Shown here in pieces: positions 10,001-20,782 of a stretch of DNA of 64,000 bases (its first letter is position 1; the number at the start of each line of letters is the position of its first letter). The notes under the pieces are model-generated. The model was not told where the DNA came from, made no database searches, and worked only from the letters and a program-made list of their open reading frames with translations. The translations under genes were made by a program, and so were the position numbers. Origin of the DNA: Aurifilum marmelostoma (Eukaryota > Ascomycota > Sordariomycetes > Diaporthales > Cryphonectriaceae); assembly GCA_027559495.1 (NCBI GenBank), contig JAMXSV010000028.1, positions 1,178,001 to 1,242,000 of the forward strand, given 5' to 3'.

Positions 10001-12493
10001 CATCATCGCTGCCAGATCATCCTCTCCGTCGCCATAGTCACTGAAATTGTCCTGGCGGCACGCTTTCGACTTGTTCGGGCTCCTGGATTCCGCAGGTGCA
10101 CCAGGTCTCGGAACAGACCGTATGTGGGGCGTGGGCTGAAAGCTTTCCGGCTGAGCCCAGATTTCATGGTCATCATCGTCATCAGCGAACAGGTCCTCAA
10201 TCTCGTGAGACTGAATAGGTGCCTGCAATGAAGGCTTCGCTGTGCTCCTGATCATCTCGGCGCCATATGAAGATGGCACGTCATGTCTGGCAGATTCAAT
10301 TGGCCGCTCGTAACTCGCCACACGTGATGATTGCCCTGACCCTCCACGAGGTTGTTCAAAGCTTTGCGAAGCACATTCCGGTATGAAGCTGCTCTTCGTC
10401 AGCATCGGTGGGAGGCATTTTTGGCTTCCTGGCTGAGCAATGGTGGTAGCTGATGGGTGTTGCCCAAGATGCTGTGCAGGCGGGTCCGGGAGATCATTGA
10501 ACAAGTCTGCCTTGACGCCGGCAGCCACGAGCGCCTTTTTCAACACGCCTTCGCTCGCTGCAATCTCTCGGCTCAAGGTCTCAAGATGACCCTCGGCCTC
10601 CTCAATGTCCTCGTCGGCGTCGTAAGCCATGGTGATCTGGGCCACAAGTTCTTGGCGTCTCACATCGAGTTGAACGTAAGCTTCATGAGCGGCCTTGGCC
10701 TGTGTGATGGCTTGTTTGCGCTGCAGCAAGGGTGGCTTCTCTCGTTTGACCTGATCCCTGCGCTCTGACGGCCAAGACTCACGCAATGCTCTTGAGTAGT
10801 CAGCCGAGTTCTGGGACAACTTCTTGGAATTGATCCTGTTGAGAAAATCCAAGACGTGAGGCTGCTGCTTGAACAAATCCATGACGAGGGTTCCGCCGTC
10901 AGACTCGGAGCTCTGACTTCTTCGTGGTTCATGAGCCTCTGATTTATGCGATTGGTCGTCCACATCGATCGCGTGATCAGCATCACAAGCCTTGGGGCTG
11001 TTATTCTTCGCAGACTGTCGTGGTTCTAGCACTGCCGCCCGCCTCTTAGACGGCGTCTCAACAGTACACTTCGTGGGCCCATCGTCTATGCTTGCAGACC
11101 TATTACGCTTCCTTCGTGAACCAGAAACGCTCGCATTCGCGGCAGTGACAAAAGAAACATCCGAAGCTTTGCGAGAAGGAGGCGTTTCGAAATCTCCAAA
11201 GTCATTGTCGGAGTCTATGATCACATCTGGGCGTCTCACTTTTGCCGTGGGCATCGGATTTGCACGCTGTGTCGGAGACCCGCCGTCTTCCTGCATGAAG
11301 TAGTCATCCTCAACCCCAGCGCTTGGCGCGCGTTGGAATGGAGAAGGTTGCCTGGGGGTGGGAGCCTTAGATCCAGGGGTTAGCTGTGGAAGCGGAGGCG
11401 TCCAGCCCTTCCCTTTTCCAAGAGGCGAAACGACTCTCGATGCGGCCTGAGAACTGCTCTGACTCGCCGTCCGGTCGCTACTCGTGGTTCGACGGATTGT
11501 TGTCTCGGTGGTACTTATCGTCTGCATGACTGTACGCTGTGAGAGAACGGTCGTGTCTGGCGCAGGCACGTGCTGCTTGTGAAGGCTCTGGTGGACAGGG
11601 GATGAAGGGGTGGTGCGGCGCTTCACCATGGCCGGAGTCCTCATCTCAGCGGGCACGAGGTCCACGATGTTGGGGAAGTCTTCCTCGTCTTCCGCCTTCA
11701 TCCACTGTTTGGCCTTGGATCTCGACGATGATTCTGGTTTAGGTGGGGTTTCACACATCTCGCTGCTTTTCCTCTTCTTGCCGCGTGATGACGATGGCTC
11801 AGGCCTCCGAGCATGCTCTTCCGTCCACAACCGTTGGGAGCTTCCGAAAGTGTAGTCAGTCGAGCCAGTGGCGTTAGGATCAAGGTTCCGTGCCCTCGTA
11901 AGGTCGTGCAGGTCCACATCCATATCCTCAGGGACATCTGGTGTTGACTCCCGTCGTACATGCCCACTAGGATTCGTGATCCATGATGGCGTATGGCTCC
12001 TTCTTGAGTCGGCAGACAGGCCAGAGGTAGTGTTTTTGGCAGCCTCGCGCTGGCTGAGTGATGCGCTGTACGCCTGTTGCAGCTTGCCGACTCCTGTAGT
12101 GCACTGTGTGGGGGGTCGCTCCGACTTGGACACGAGGGATGGTTTCCTCGTAGGCTTTGTCGTCAACCTCGCCATCCCGGCAGCCCTCAATACCGTGTTG
12201 TCCTCCGCCCGGTTCTCCTCGGTCCCAGACAATGGCTCGTCATCGGTCGTAAGGTCGATTTCGTCAGTCAAGTCGTGTGTGCTTCGGCTTATTGATAGCG
12301 AATGGGACGCGTCTGGCTGCCACGGGTCGCGGCCCGTGTTCAACCGCCCCGAGGCAGATGAAGACTGCGAGGTAAAGCTCCTCGAGGTATCGAAAGCGTC
12401 GTAGACGGCAGGAAGTTCAGGGCCGGTTGGTCTGGAGTGCTGCGCGTTGGTCAGGAACCAGGCGAGGTTGCTCGCGAGATTGTTTCGAGTCAT
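7034..12493 (-). CDS. qde-3: RecQ-family DNA helicase, Sgs1/BLM/QDE-3 type
   Basis: A 3'-5' DNA helicase acting in the nucleus on recombination and replication intermediates; in Neurospora the large RecQ protein QDE-3 is also needed for quelling. The start is ATG 12493. The first ~900 residues are a disordered, Ser-rich region as in Sgs1. The helicase core follows, with Walker A TGGGKS at about residues 934-939, DEAH at about 1045-1048 and the motif VI region with QETGRAGRDG. A zinc-binding Cys set (FCQNQRDC, CGKTCDNC, about 1270-1312), a winged-helix RQC and an HRDC-like helical domain (about 1595-1650) come next, then a Gly/Ser/Arg-rich tail. The frame is open throughout, but 8234-8284 looks like a 51-nt intron without a stop (donor GTGAGA, branch CTAAC, acceptor CACAG). 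Removing it gives 1802 aa and restores RQC continuity (QYFI joined to LGPLAAQF). The size argues for QDE-3/Sgs1 rather than a short RecQ. The Rad53-like kinase gene lies directly upstream on the same strand. Confidence 0.95.
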   Translation of the reverse strand: MTRNNLASNLAWFLTNAQHSRPTGPELPAVYDAFDTSRSFTSQSSSASGRLNTGRDPWQPDASHSLSISRSTHDLTDEIDLTTDDEPLSGTEENRAEDNTVLRAAGMARLTTKPTRKPSLVSKSERPPTQCTTGVGKLQQAYSASLSQREAAKNTTSGLSADSRRSHTPSWITNPSGHVRRESTPDVPEDMDVDLHDLTRARNLDPNATGSTDYTFGSSQRLWTEEHARRPEPSSSRGKKRKSSEMCETPPKPESSSRSKAKQWMKAEDEEDFPNIVDLVPAEMRTPAMVKRRTTPSSPVHQSLHKQHVPAPDTTVLSQRTVMQTISTTETTIRRTTSSDRTASQSSSQAASRVVSPLGKGKGWTPPLPQLTPGSKAPTPRQPSPFQRAPSAGVEDDYFMQEDGGSPTQRANPMPTAKVRRPDVIIDSDNDFGDFETPPSRKASDVSFVTAANASVSGSRRKRNRSASIDDGPTKCTVETPSKRRAAVLEPRQSAKNNSPKACDADHAIDVDDQSHKSEAHEPRRSQSSESDGGTLVMDLFKQQPHVLDFLNRINSKKLSQNSADYSRALRESWPSERRDQVKREKPPLLQRKQAITQAKAAHEAYVQLDVRRQELVAQITMAYDADEDIEEAEGHLETLSREIAASEGVLKKALVAAGVKADLFNDLPDPPAQHLGQHPSATTIAQPGSQKCLPPMLTKSSFIPECASQSFEQPRGGSGQSSRVASYERPIESARHDVPSSYGAEMIRSTAKPSLQAPIQSHEIEDLFADDDDDHEIWAQPESFQPTPHIRSVPRPGAPAESRSPNKSKACRQDNFSDYGDGEDDLAAMMAMAEEADDFQRHNLSHNSRRARSVLSEASGNAAPAARLKAVARKTVKPIPKLKIPAELMQHPWSKDVLQAFKDRFRLEGFRTNQLETINATLAGQDAFVLMPTGGGKSLCYQLPAVVNSGVTRGVTIVVTPLLSLMQDQVDHLTARGIVAKSFNGDTKDAEKSRILQILESEQNPEHYVQLLYVTPEMLNKSTTFLDKLRALHRHKKFARLVIDEAHCVSQWGHDFRPDYKELGQIRMQFPGVPIIALTATATNNVIVDIKHNLNLQKCQVFSQSFNRPNLYYEVRPKETRCVERIADLINDKYQGMTGIVYTLARKQTEQIAKKLRDRGILAEHYHASMPATDKTRVQRGWQDGQIKVVVATIAFGMGIDKPDVRFVVHQYLPKTLEGYYQETGRAGRDGLQSDCYLFFNYGDIRQLKNFIDNGEGSLAQRHRQTEMLNRVVMFCQNQRDCRRSQLLHYFGETLSKEQCGKTCDNCKNGGTFEVEDRTEYAQAVLQAVMSSAKMTMVKCTDILLGKGKPDLSNGPQPFHGFAKGLTKYEINQIITSLAQQGGLQEKNSIVRGVGIAIQYFIVRAPTVLSFCSPLTTSQLGPLAAQFLTGESRLKVVVRQGGNKAAAAKPTKKKTTKTTKKKPAAEDIRPASTCISSPVRGDARKTKKGKSVASFIDQEAIAEDDEDNDVDSWTARQSNGYEEDGFVVADDEDEDDYFDPPVPRAPRHSRQQKLDAAAPSSSRLTASGPADEMQDILIPEFMQEAKVIEEETRNNRGLRRILFTEAQMRQMMIGWTDNLEKMRRIPGIDVGKVDKYGVHFLPLIKKYHDIYVNLHGTNDDSLATIPATAGPSTGRGGPSQPSGDVIDLLSDDEDDDYEDPGVPSKYFGAKSHDDPIQSQLESWQERFAATSQIEEPTSRGRSTSKKSTGGGKRSYYRKGGGGSRSGNRTSNGVSKRKSSTAPAGPNRRSSAGSARGVGSRSTGSTTKRGGSGIAAMPY

Positions 12494-13392
12494 ATGGAGG
12501 GTGGGTCAGAAGGTCCAGGACATCGTAACTGGCTGTGCTGTTGTTCGTTGATCGTCAGGGAGACCCAGACAAATTGTTGAAATGAAAAGGGTCGTTGGCC
12601 TCGTAGAACGCAGTCGCAGGGTGAGACCCAAGGTGGGCAGGCAGTAGGCAGGCACAACGTGCTACTACTAATCGATGTTTTGGCCACTTACAGCGCAAGT
12701 GCTGTGTACAGGCCTGAGTAAGTCAATAGTGGGGGAAAGTGCTGCCCGCGCGGGTGTGGAGCGCGTCGCGTCACCGGCCAACGTACAGAAGGCGCGTGAC
12801 TAAGCAAGTCCAGGGGAGCGAAGTCCCGTGATACATAACAAATTGCTTACTTACATAGAACAGTACGTCCGTACATAGCCTCCAGAGCCTCCAAGCCAAG
12901 GCCAATAGTCGGCCCAATGTCCGTGATGGCTTTGTATAGCATAGAAATATATTTGTTTACTTTCTTATGACTAGGACTCGTTCTTTGAGCCCATGCTCAA
13001 CAGTGCTCTGCCATCGTAAGGAATTCCCTATCCCCTTAATTGCTAGTACTTAACACATGCTGTTACCGGCAACGTCCCTGAAGATGGCATCCCTGCGCGC
13101 CAAACACCCTTTGCGAACCTCAAAAGCAGACCCATACTCCAAATTTGTCCAGCCAGATATCAAGGTATTAAAACGCCACAATTCACACCCAAGTTTTTCC
13201 TCTAGACCATGTCTGACCTTGGCGCCTCGTCTTCTGGTGGTGAGGCAAAATCATACGTGAAAAGAAGAAAGAAGATGAAAGCAATGATAATCTCTTGATG
13301 CCTCTTGACCACCCTCGAAATGGGTAAGGCGTCATTACGTGCGTGTGTGTCTGTGTGTTTGATAATTGGCTGAATGCCGTTTGGCACGTGTT
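12494..13392. other. Intergenic between RecQ and Rad53-like genes
   Basis: About 900 bases with no supported gene. It contains the RecQ gene's 5' region and the 3' end of the kinase gene, both read leftward. Confidence 0.6.
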
Positions 13393-16300
13393 TCACTCCT
13401 CGACCATCGTCTGCAACGCTCGCGCGTCCACAGTCGAGGAAGCGTGCTTGAGAGTCGGTGCACTCTTCTTCCGCGCCATCGTACCAGTGGCGAATTCCAT
13501 CATGTTGGGCGGAGCAGAGGATGGGACAGGAAGTGGCGTCGTACAAGCAGGTGAGCCCCTCCGGCTCGCCCTCATGGCTAGAACTCGGCAGGCATCGAGT
13601 CTCTTAGCCTCGAAGTTCTGCGAGCGCAGTCTCTCACATTCTATGTTCTTCTGCCGCTCGGCAGCATCGTAGTCGGCCTCTTGCAGCCTCAGATCGTACT
13701 CTGCCAACTTGTCGGCACGCTCCTCTGCCTTGCGACACGACGCGTCGAGGCAATCGGCGATCTCCGCAGAGACAAGCTCCGCGGGTGAGCTGGCGTCTCT
13801 CGGTCTCGAGGAACCGCCCCAGTTGCAGCGGAACAGCAGCTTGGCTTTGGCGTCGTCATCTTTGGTGCCAGTGCCCCAGAATACAACCACGTCGCCGTCG
13901 TGAAGTCGAATCCAGTGTCGACATGGTCCGCGTGGAGACTTCGGATCGTGAGATGGCAGGACGGTCCTGTTGATCTGCAGACCACGAGATGCTTTCGTTG
14001 ATATGTAAAAGTGGTAGTCGTCGCCGGCAGAATTCCATGGCCGGAGATTCCTCGAGGGTTCATAGCCAGCCTTCCACAGCATGACCTTGAGACCGTACTT
14101 TGGCACTTTGGACTCCGTCTTGGGCGTGAAAGCATCGGTGTTGTCCTCTGCTCTCCCCCATGACACCATGGCCGAATTTATGAGGATGGAGATTCCGGAT
14201 ACGACAGACCCTTTTGCCGACTCGAGCAGCGCCACAGACCTGTTGAGGGGTGGGTCTGCATGTACCGGCGAGAGGATGCCGTAGTCTGGTGGTAATGTGT
14301 CAGCCAGGTCCTCCATTCCAGATGCGTTACTCCTCCGGTCTGACGCTCTCGAACCCAGATCCGAGGCACTGTCGTTGGCAGATCCTAAGGACAATGCATG
14401 AGATGCCGAAGTCGCTGGTGGAAAATTCTTCATGGCCAGATCCCACAATGGAGACTTTCCGGGCGCGAAGGATTCGCCCCTAGCCTTCGCTGCTGATGCG
14501 AACGCATCGTGTTGGAGTTGCGTCATCTCTGGATAATGCAGATGCCAGCTCCTCTTGTCTCGAGCATCCCAGTACGTAGACTTGTGCACCGGCTTGTCGA
14601 TCTGCCGGTTGGAAATGATCCGTGACAGAGGCGGGACCTGAGAATAGAGGCTTTGTTCTGCCTCCTCATCGTAGCTCATCGCATCAAAGACACTCTCTGA
14701 TCTGAGCCTCTTGACCGGTGGCCTGGCTTTGGGGGTGCCATCAAACTCGTCGCTCGTGTCGTGAGACGGCTTGCGCTTGCTCGTGTTGAAGCTGTTGAGG
14801 TTGCCATGAGAGGGAATGAGAGACTTCATGTTAAGATTCTCCAGCTGCGACTCAGCACCTCCAAGGTCCTGCGAATCCACGTCGAAAGTCCTATTGTTGA
14901 GGTCGGTTATAGACTGCATCACGGAGTATTGACTCTGGGTCAGCGCAGGTGGCATGGCACCACGTGGGTTCTGTTGCGAATTCTTGGCTTGACGGGGCGT
15001 CGAAGCCTCTGACCCAAAGCTGTCCTTGATCACAGTGTGGAAGATCTGCGTTCCGTCTGAATCGTCTGTTGTCGAAGAGGGGGGATGGAAACGTTTTGCT
15101 GGGAGCGCTTCAGGACTACCAACGGCTGACACCTCCCCAAACAGCTTTTGAGGCTGTGATGGTTTCTGGCCGAACGTGTAGTTCTCCTTCTGGGACTCGT
15201 AGCGGTCGAAATGATCAACCTGGATATTGTCGTCGCCAAATTGTTCCAGGGCCAGATCCTCATCCACATCAGTCTCGTGCTCCTCGGCAGCCCCATTCTC
15301 ACGGGCAAGTTTGTCTTCGAGACTCAGCTGCGACGCCTCCTTCCCGAGCTCATCGTCGATTTCCTCGTCCTGTGACCCGCCAACAGCAGGCTCTTCCTGT
15401 GAGAAACTTGTGCCGTGGAGCCATGGGTGCGTTCGGAGCTCTTCAACCGTGGCACGCTGCTCTGGCCGTCTCTGGAGCATACGCAACAAGAAGTCAATAC
15501 CGTCCGGCGTAATGTCCATTTGGGTGAGAGGTTGCGTGTTCAGCCGCTTCGTCATGATCTGGTGGAGGAGTTCGGTATAGCTGATCCCATTCTTAGCAGG
15601 GAATGGGGGCAGCCCAGTCAGCGCATAAAAGAGAACACCGCCCAAGGACCAGATGTCAATTGCGTGGTCGTATCTCTGACCAGTCGGTCTTCGTCGTGCC
15701 CTTCTCGGGACCCGGTGGCCATACTCATCATATTCGGCGAACTCGTTGTAGACCTCGGGGGCGCAGTACAGCAAAGTACCACAGAAGGTCTTCAGAAAGG
15801 TCTGCTCAGTGTCCACCATCTTGGACAGGCCGAAATCTGTGAGTTTGACGACAAAGGGTTGCGCTGACTGCACCAGGATGTTGTCCGGCTTGACATCACG
15901 ATGAGTGATATTGTTGGCATGCAAGTACGCCAACGCGCTGAGCAGCTGGCTCGTCATCTGCTGTACAACTTCTTCCACCAAAGGTCGGTTGTCGCTAATG
16001 AGGCTGCCTAAGTCGCCGTGAGGTACGTACTCCATGATGATGATCAAGAGCCGGTTGTCCCAGTCCAGGTGCTCCACGTATTCAACAATGTTGGGCTGGT
16101 GTCTTGTCAGCGACCAAGGGCTTCCGGAAATTAAGATAGTGGGGAAGGGAGAGTAGGCTTACATGTTTGACCCTCTGCATAATCTTCATCTCATTTTCCA
16201 CCTTCTGGTCAAGCACTCCATTCTTCAGAAATCTTCTCTTGTCGAGCTCTTTGGCGGCGTACGGTCTGCCATCGAATTTGGCGGTCACCTTGTAGACAGT

Positions 16301-17388
16301 AGCAAAAGCTCCCTTGCCTATGCGACCGACTCTGTTGTATTTGCCGGATCCATTCCACTCCTTGGGGAGTTTTTCCACGTGGTCTTCCATGCTGATTCGC
16401 GTTATATCATCGGGTGGCGAGGACTGGCGGTTGCCGCGGGGGACCATTCGCTTCGCTGTCTCATCCACAGGAAACAGATCGACCTGGTGGCGGTAGTGGT
16501 TAGTCCGGAGGCGACCTAGAGGCGGATCGTATAGACTCACATGTCCTGAAGGTCCAGGAGTGATTGTCTTGCCCATGTCTTCGTCCTTCTGTCCTGCCTG
16601 AAGCTGCTGGAGGCGTCTCATGTAGCCTGTCAGGTTCTTCCTGTATGCCTCTTCGTAGTCACCCTCACGACGTGGCACCTGCACCATGAAGACAAGGTCC
16701 TCCTCGGTTTCGGCCATGAGTATGATGATCTGGGAGCCAGGGTTGAGTGTTCTCCGCCTGGGCTGTTTCTTCTGGTCTGGCCTCGGGTTCTTTCCCTGCT
16801 TGCCTCTCAACATGATCCCGTCGACAACCGTGCCGTTCATAGACATATCCTCGAGCATGAGCACGCCATACTCGTTGAAGTAGATACGAAAGTGTATGTT
16901 GCTCAGCCTACGGCGGGGGTCGTTGGCAAAGTGAACGTCGCAAGTCGAGGAGTTCCGGCCAAAGGCAAACCCCAGGAGAGGATTCTTGACCTGAGCAGAG
17001 AGGCGGAGGACGAGGGCCTGCGCGCCGTAGAGGTGAGGCATGTGGCTCAAGCCCTCGAGGGGCTGCAGGTCTGGGTGCGCGGCATCATCTGCATCGACGA
17101 CGTGCATGGACGTCCGCAGGGCCATCTCGCGCAACTCGGCGCGAGCAGCTTCGGATGTTGGTAAAAGGAGACATATTATGTCGGCGATGTCGTCGTCTGA
17201 GAAGCCCGAGTTCTGCTTGCCTAGTCGGCGGGGGTCGAGGACGCTCTGGGTACCTGTAGTGTAGGCGGCAATGATGGTCAGTTAGTCAGAGTCCACAGGT
17301 ACTCTCTTGCGCGCACTGACGACGGGGTCAAGGGGACGACGGTATGCGTACCCAACTGGGTCAGCTGGTCCTCCAGAGTGGAATCCAT
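13393..17388 (-). CDS. rad53: Checkpoint serine/threonine kinase, Rad53/CHK2 type with two FHA domains
   Basis: DNA-damage checkpoint effector kinase acting in the nucleus downstream of ATM/ATR-type kinases. Exons read leftward: 17388-17352 (only 37 nt, starting MDSTLEDQLTQL), 17253-16163 and 16095-13393, giving 1276 aa. Intron 1 (98 nt) has a CTAAC branch and CTACAG acceptor. Intron 2 (67 nt, GTAAGC donor, GCTGAC branch) joins MQRVKH to PNIVEY. FHA1 holds GRNSSTCDVHF, the SNIH segment and SMNGT (about residues 110-158). The kinase has glycine loop GKGAFATVY, ATP lysine in YAAKEL, HRD 441-443, DFG 463-465 and CAPEV. A second FHA-like region lies at about 1020-1120 and contains INRTVLPSHDPKSPRGPCRH. 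FHA-kinase-FHA order is that of budding-yeast Rad53; Neurospora has two CHK2-like kinases (PRD-4, MUS-59), and the length suggests the MUS-59 type. The symbol reflects the family, not proven orthology. Confidence 0.92.
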
Positions 17389-19664
17389 GGGCGGCCAACA
17401 GACACAGGCGGCGCCTCTTTGGAGCCGCGTCTTCAGTCCAACAGCTTGTCGTCTGTGGCACTGGCAGCCACTTGAGGCTTACTACTCGAGATGTTTCTTG
17501 TCCTGTTTCAGGTAAGGAGGAACAGCCACTTGAAAGCTTAGATCTGGATAATCGAGTACTGTCACAGAGGCATTCCCCAGGAATTTTGTTGTCGCGTACC
17601 TGCGTCACTCGTCGCGTAAGTGGAGTGGCGGGGGGGGGGGGGCTGGCCTGGCCTGCCGACGCCGCTTCACCCAGATCCCCAGTGAAGGATTGACCGGGCA
17701 ACAGGTGCACAGGCAGTGTGGATACGACACAAGAGGGGCATGCAGTGCAATCTGACCAGACTGAGGGAAAGAGACGACGAGACGGGAGGGAGTTGAAATT
17801 GCGACGGGTGAGGAATGACAAAAATAGGAAGAAGAATATGCAGAGTCAATTCCATGAAGGAGGGACGCTGCTGCATATACGAGACGAGAATGCAGAAGCA
17901 AAGTTGACGACTTCGCAGGAAGCACGGGTCATGTGGCATGCAGGAACGAGAAAACAAAGCAAATGGAGTGACGACTCGAAGCGACCGCGACATACATCAA
18001 CGAGAGTGAGGGAGGGACTCGAGAATGAGGTCTCAGAGCAGAATAGTGGGGGTTGGATTGGTGAAGGTTCAGGTGGGTATCCTATCTAACTGTGGTGGTT
18101 GGACGGTACATAGTACCCTCGCGGTGGTGGTGGATGGTAGCTGTGTCGCCCGCCTCAGCTGCCAGCTGCAGGTGCTCACACCACGGGGGCTTTGTACGCG
18201 GGGACACGGCGCGCACGCGGAGAGCCTGACCGCTGTGGGTGGCGGCTAAGCGCGAGGCGCGAGGCAGCCAGCCAGCCAGCCAGCCATCCTTGGGCTTTAG
18301 CTAGCACCCAGCTATTATCTTTGCTGCGTTGACGCCCAGGCACGCCAGGGGATCAAGGGGCTGGCTGTGTTACAGCACGACCCCGCACCCACCCAGCGGT
18401 AGCCTCCAGGCTCGTCAGGGCGGCCTGGGTGGCTAGATAACCTGATAGCCTACCAGCCTGCCAGCCTACCTACACAGTACCGCGTGGGTTGGCTATAGGC
18501 GTCACCTAGGCACCACTCCCGCGATCTGTATCCATGTCCTGGCTCGCCGGGTGCACACTAAGATACATACTTTACACAGTACAGCACGCTAGGCTGGTCC
18601 CGTTTAGCGCTCATGCGACCCAGACTCGCGGAACACCCCCGGGCCAATTGTCCACTGATATCGCGACGATCTTGGGGCAAGTTTCCGTGCTGCACGAGTC
18701 CTGCCAGCAATTTCGTTCCCCGGTTTTGCCAACTCGAACGCAACACCAGATCAGATTCTGCGGTTGATATGTGAGACTTATGGCACCCGTTTCTTATGTG
18801 TCCCTGCGCGACCGCGTACGAAATGCGCGTGGCCACAAGAGCTGTGACGCGCCGCTTCCTTTGTAAACGCACAGCACCACCAAAGTGCTCTTTACCGCGC
18901 ACGAAAACATGAACCTAAAATGCTGCGCTAAGCAGAGGTCGTTATATCGATCTAGACTGGCTTGCCTCCTTGGTTTTGAGAGATCTTGCCCGCTTGTCTC
19001 TTGTCATTGGCTTCGCAAGCCTCTACTCATACCCATGTTTTCTGTGTACGAATGAGGGCCGGCCATCAGACGCGACGCGACGCTTTCGGCAAGGACCTCG
19101 ACGAGCTGCTTTCAAGCACCAACAAGGACACATGAATTCTGGACAGTATGTGCCACAAATATTTCCAAGTCACCGCGGTCAACTCCAAGAATGATCAATC
19201 TTGAGGTAGTCCTCTTGAAATATGCCAGGAACTCCACGTGCTTGTTCCTGAGAGATTGACTTTCTTTCCGTAGAGGCAAGGAGATATGTCTGTGGCCCTC
19301 AATTATCTATCCAAGCCACATTCTGCAAAAGCCCCTAACTGATGATTCTGACTTGTTTACCCCGTATAATATCTCCAGTCGATATGTGTCTGAATCTCAC
19401 ACGCATACAAAATTGGAAGTTACGAAGCCGTTTGTGAAGGGTTCGGAATTGATGCAATTAGCCGCTTCTCCCCGCACCCTCCTCCGTCACCCACGTCCAT
19501 ACAACAGCCCGTCTACGTCACGTCGAGTACCCAATACTTGCTCCCCAAGCAATTGACGATCTTGAGCATATTTTCCGCTGCATCTTTATCAGATATTCAA
19601 TCAGCTTTGAGCCGTCATTGAACAGGAGTGTGCAGTCTTCTACCGCGGACGTACACGCGAAGAA
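17389..19664. other. Gene-poor intergenic region
   Basis: About 2.3 kb with no supported gene. It includes a 13-G run at about 17630-17642 and a short AGCC tandem array at 18265-18286. Its left end should contain the promoter of the Rad53-like kinase; its right end leads into the rightward gene at 19665. Confidence 0.55.
18265..18286. repeat. (AGCC)5 short tandem repeat
   Basis: Five perfect AGCC units followed by looser CAGCC/CTACC repeats to about 18475, in non-coding GC-rich DNA. Confidence 0.8.
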
Positions 19665-20782
19665 ATGTCCGCAAACAAGGTACACATCTCGTTCGCCTCT
19701 GTGCCCTATGACAGGATGCAAGCAATCCAGCAGGGAGAGGTCAAGGCCGAGGGTATCGACCTCAACTTCATCTCGGTCAACCATCCGCGGGACATTTTCG
19801 ACCGCATGTCTGGAGGCAAGGAGTTTGATGCTTCGGAGTTGTCCCTGAGCGAGTAGTGCGTTCCGCTTCCCTCAGAGACAGGAATTTTATGGCTCGAACA
19901 ACTCGAAAATTCGGTTCATCGAAGGGGATCCTGACAATGAAAAGCAGCATCTGCCAACATGCAGCTGGAAAGAAAGACTTTACAGCCATCCCCGTCTTCC
20001 CATCCCGTGCCTTTCGGCACGGGTTCGTAGCCGTGAACTCGAGAAACATCGTTTCGCCAAGGGACCTTAACGGCAAGAAGATCGGCGTTCAGCTCTACAC
20101 GATGACCGCAGCCGTCTGGATCCGTGTCATCCTCGAACAGAATGGCGTCGACCTCTCGTCAGTCCACTGGATTCAAGGGTCCATGGAGTCAGGGCACACC
20201 CATGGGCAGCCCGCAGCCATGCCTCTCGTCAAGCCAGTGGACCTCACGCTGAACAACACAGGCAAGTCGCTGAGCCAGCTCCTCGAGGACGGCGAGATCG
20301 ATGCTACGATCGGCGCGGACCTGCCAGGCTGCCTGGGCAAGGCACAACACGTGAGGAGGCTGTTCCCCGATTTCAAGGAGAGGGAGAAGGCGTATTTCAG
20401 GGAGACAGGCATCTTTCCCATAATGCACGTCGTGGTCGTCAGGACCGAGATCCTGCAGAGACATCCCTGGATCGCGACAAGCCTCTATAATGCTCTGGAC
20501 GATTCAAAGGAGGTGGCGCGTCTGCGCATGAGATTTCTGGATTATCTGCGGTACATGCTCCCGTGGATGCCGGCCGAGTTAGACGAGATTGATGAGATAT
20601 TCCCAGGAGGTGATCCGTGGGTTAATGGCATCGAGGCAAATAGGAAGACGCTGGAAGGATTGATCGAGGCTCTTCATGATCAAGGACTGATTGCAGAAAA
20701 GCCAGGTATCGATAAATTATTCGCGACTGTGCGTGGACAGAACTGGAAGATTGGGCTGGGTGCCACTCTGGTAAGTAGGTAA
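19665..20782 (+). CDS. 4,5-dihydroxyphthalate decarboxylase-like / NMT1-type protein
   Basis: Resembles bacterial 4,5-dihydroxyphthalate decarboxylase (Pht5-type), which shares the periplasmic-binding-protein fold with NMT1/THI5 proteins. Two exons are inferred: 19665-19855 and 19948-20782, giving 341 aa. The 92-nt intron (donor GTGCGT, CTGAC branch, acceptor AAAGCAG) is needed because the first frame meets a stop right after FDASELSLSE. Splicing restores a Tyr-Ile-Cys continuation like the family motif. Visible motifs include ISFASVPYDRM near the start, FTAIPVFPSRAFRHGFVAVN, the DLNGKKIGVQLYTMTAAVW segment and the DATIGADLPGCL segment. No signal peptide, so probably cytosolic. The substrate is unknown; fungal homologues are largely uncharacterised. 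A strong GTAAGT at 20771 lies five codons before the stop, so a further 3' exon is possible. It sits in gene-poor DNA, which fits acquisition from bacteria, but that is inference. Confidence 0.8.

Noticed and set aside
18265..18480. AGCC/CAGCC tandem repeats as a possible CRISPR-like or mobile array
   Set aside because: Units are four to five bases with no spacers; a simple sequence repeat in a eukaryotic genome.
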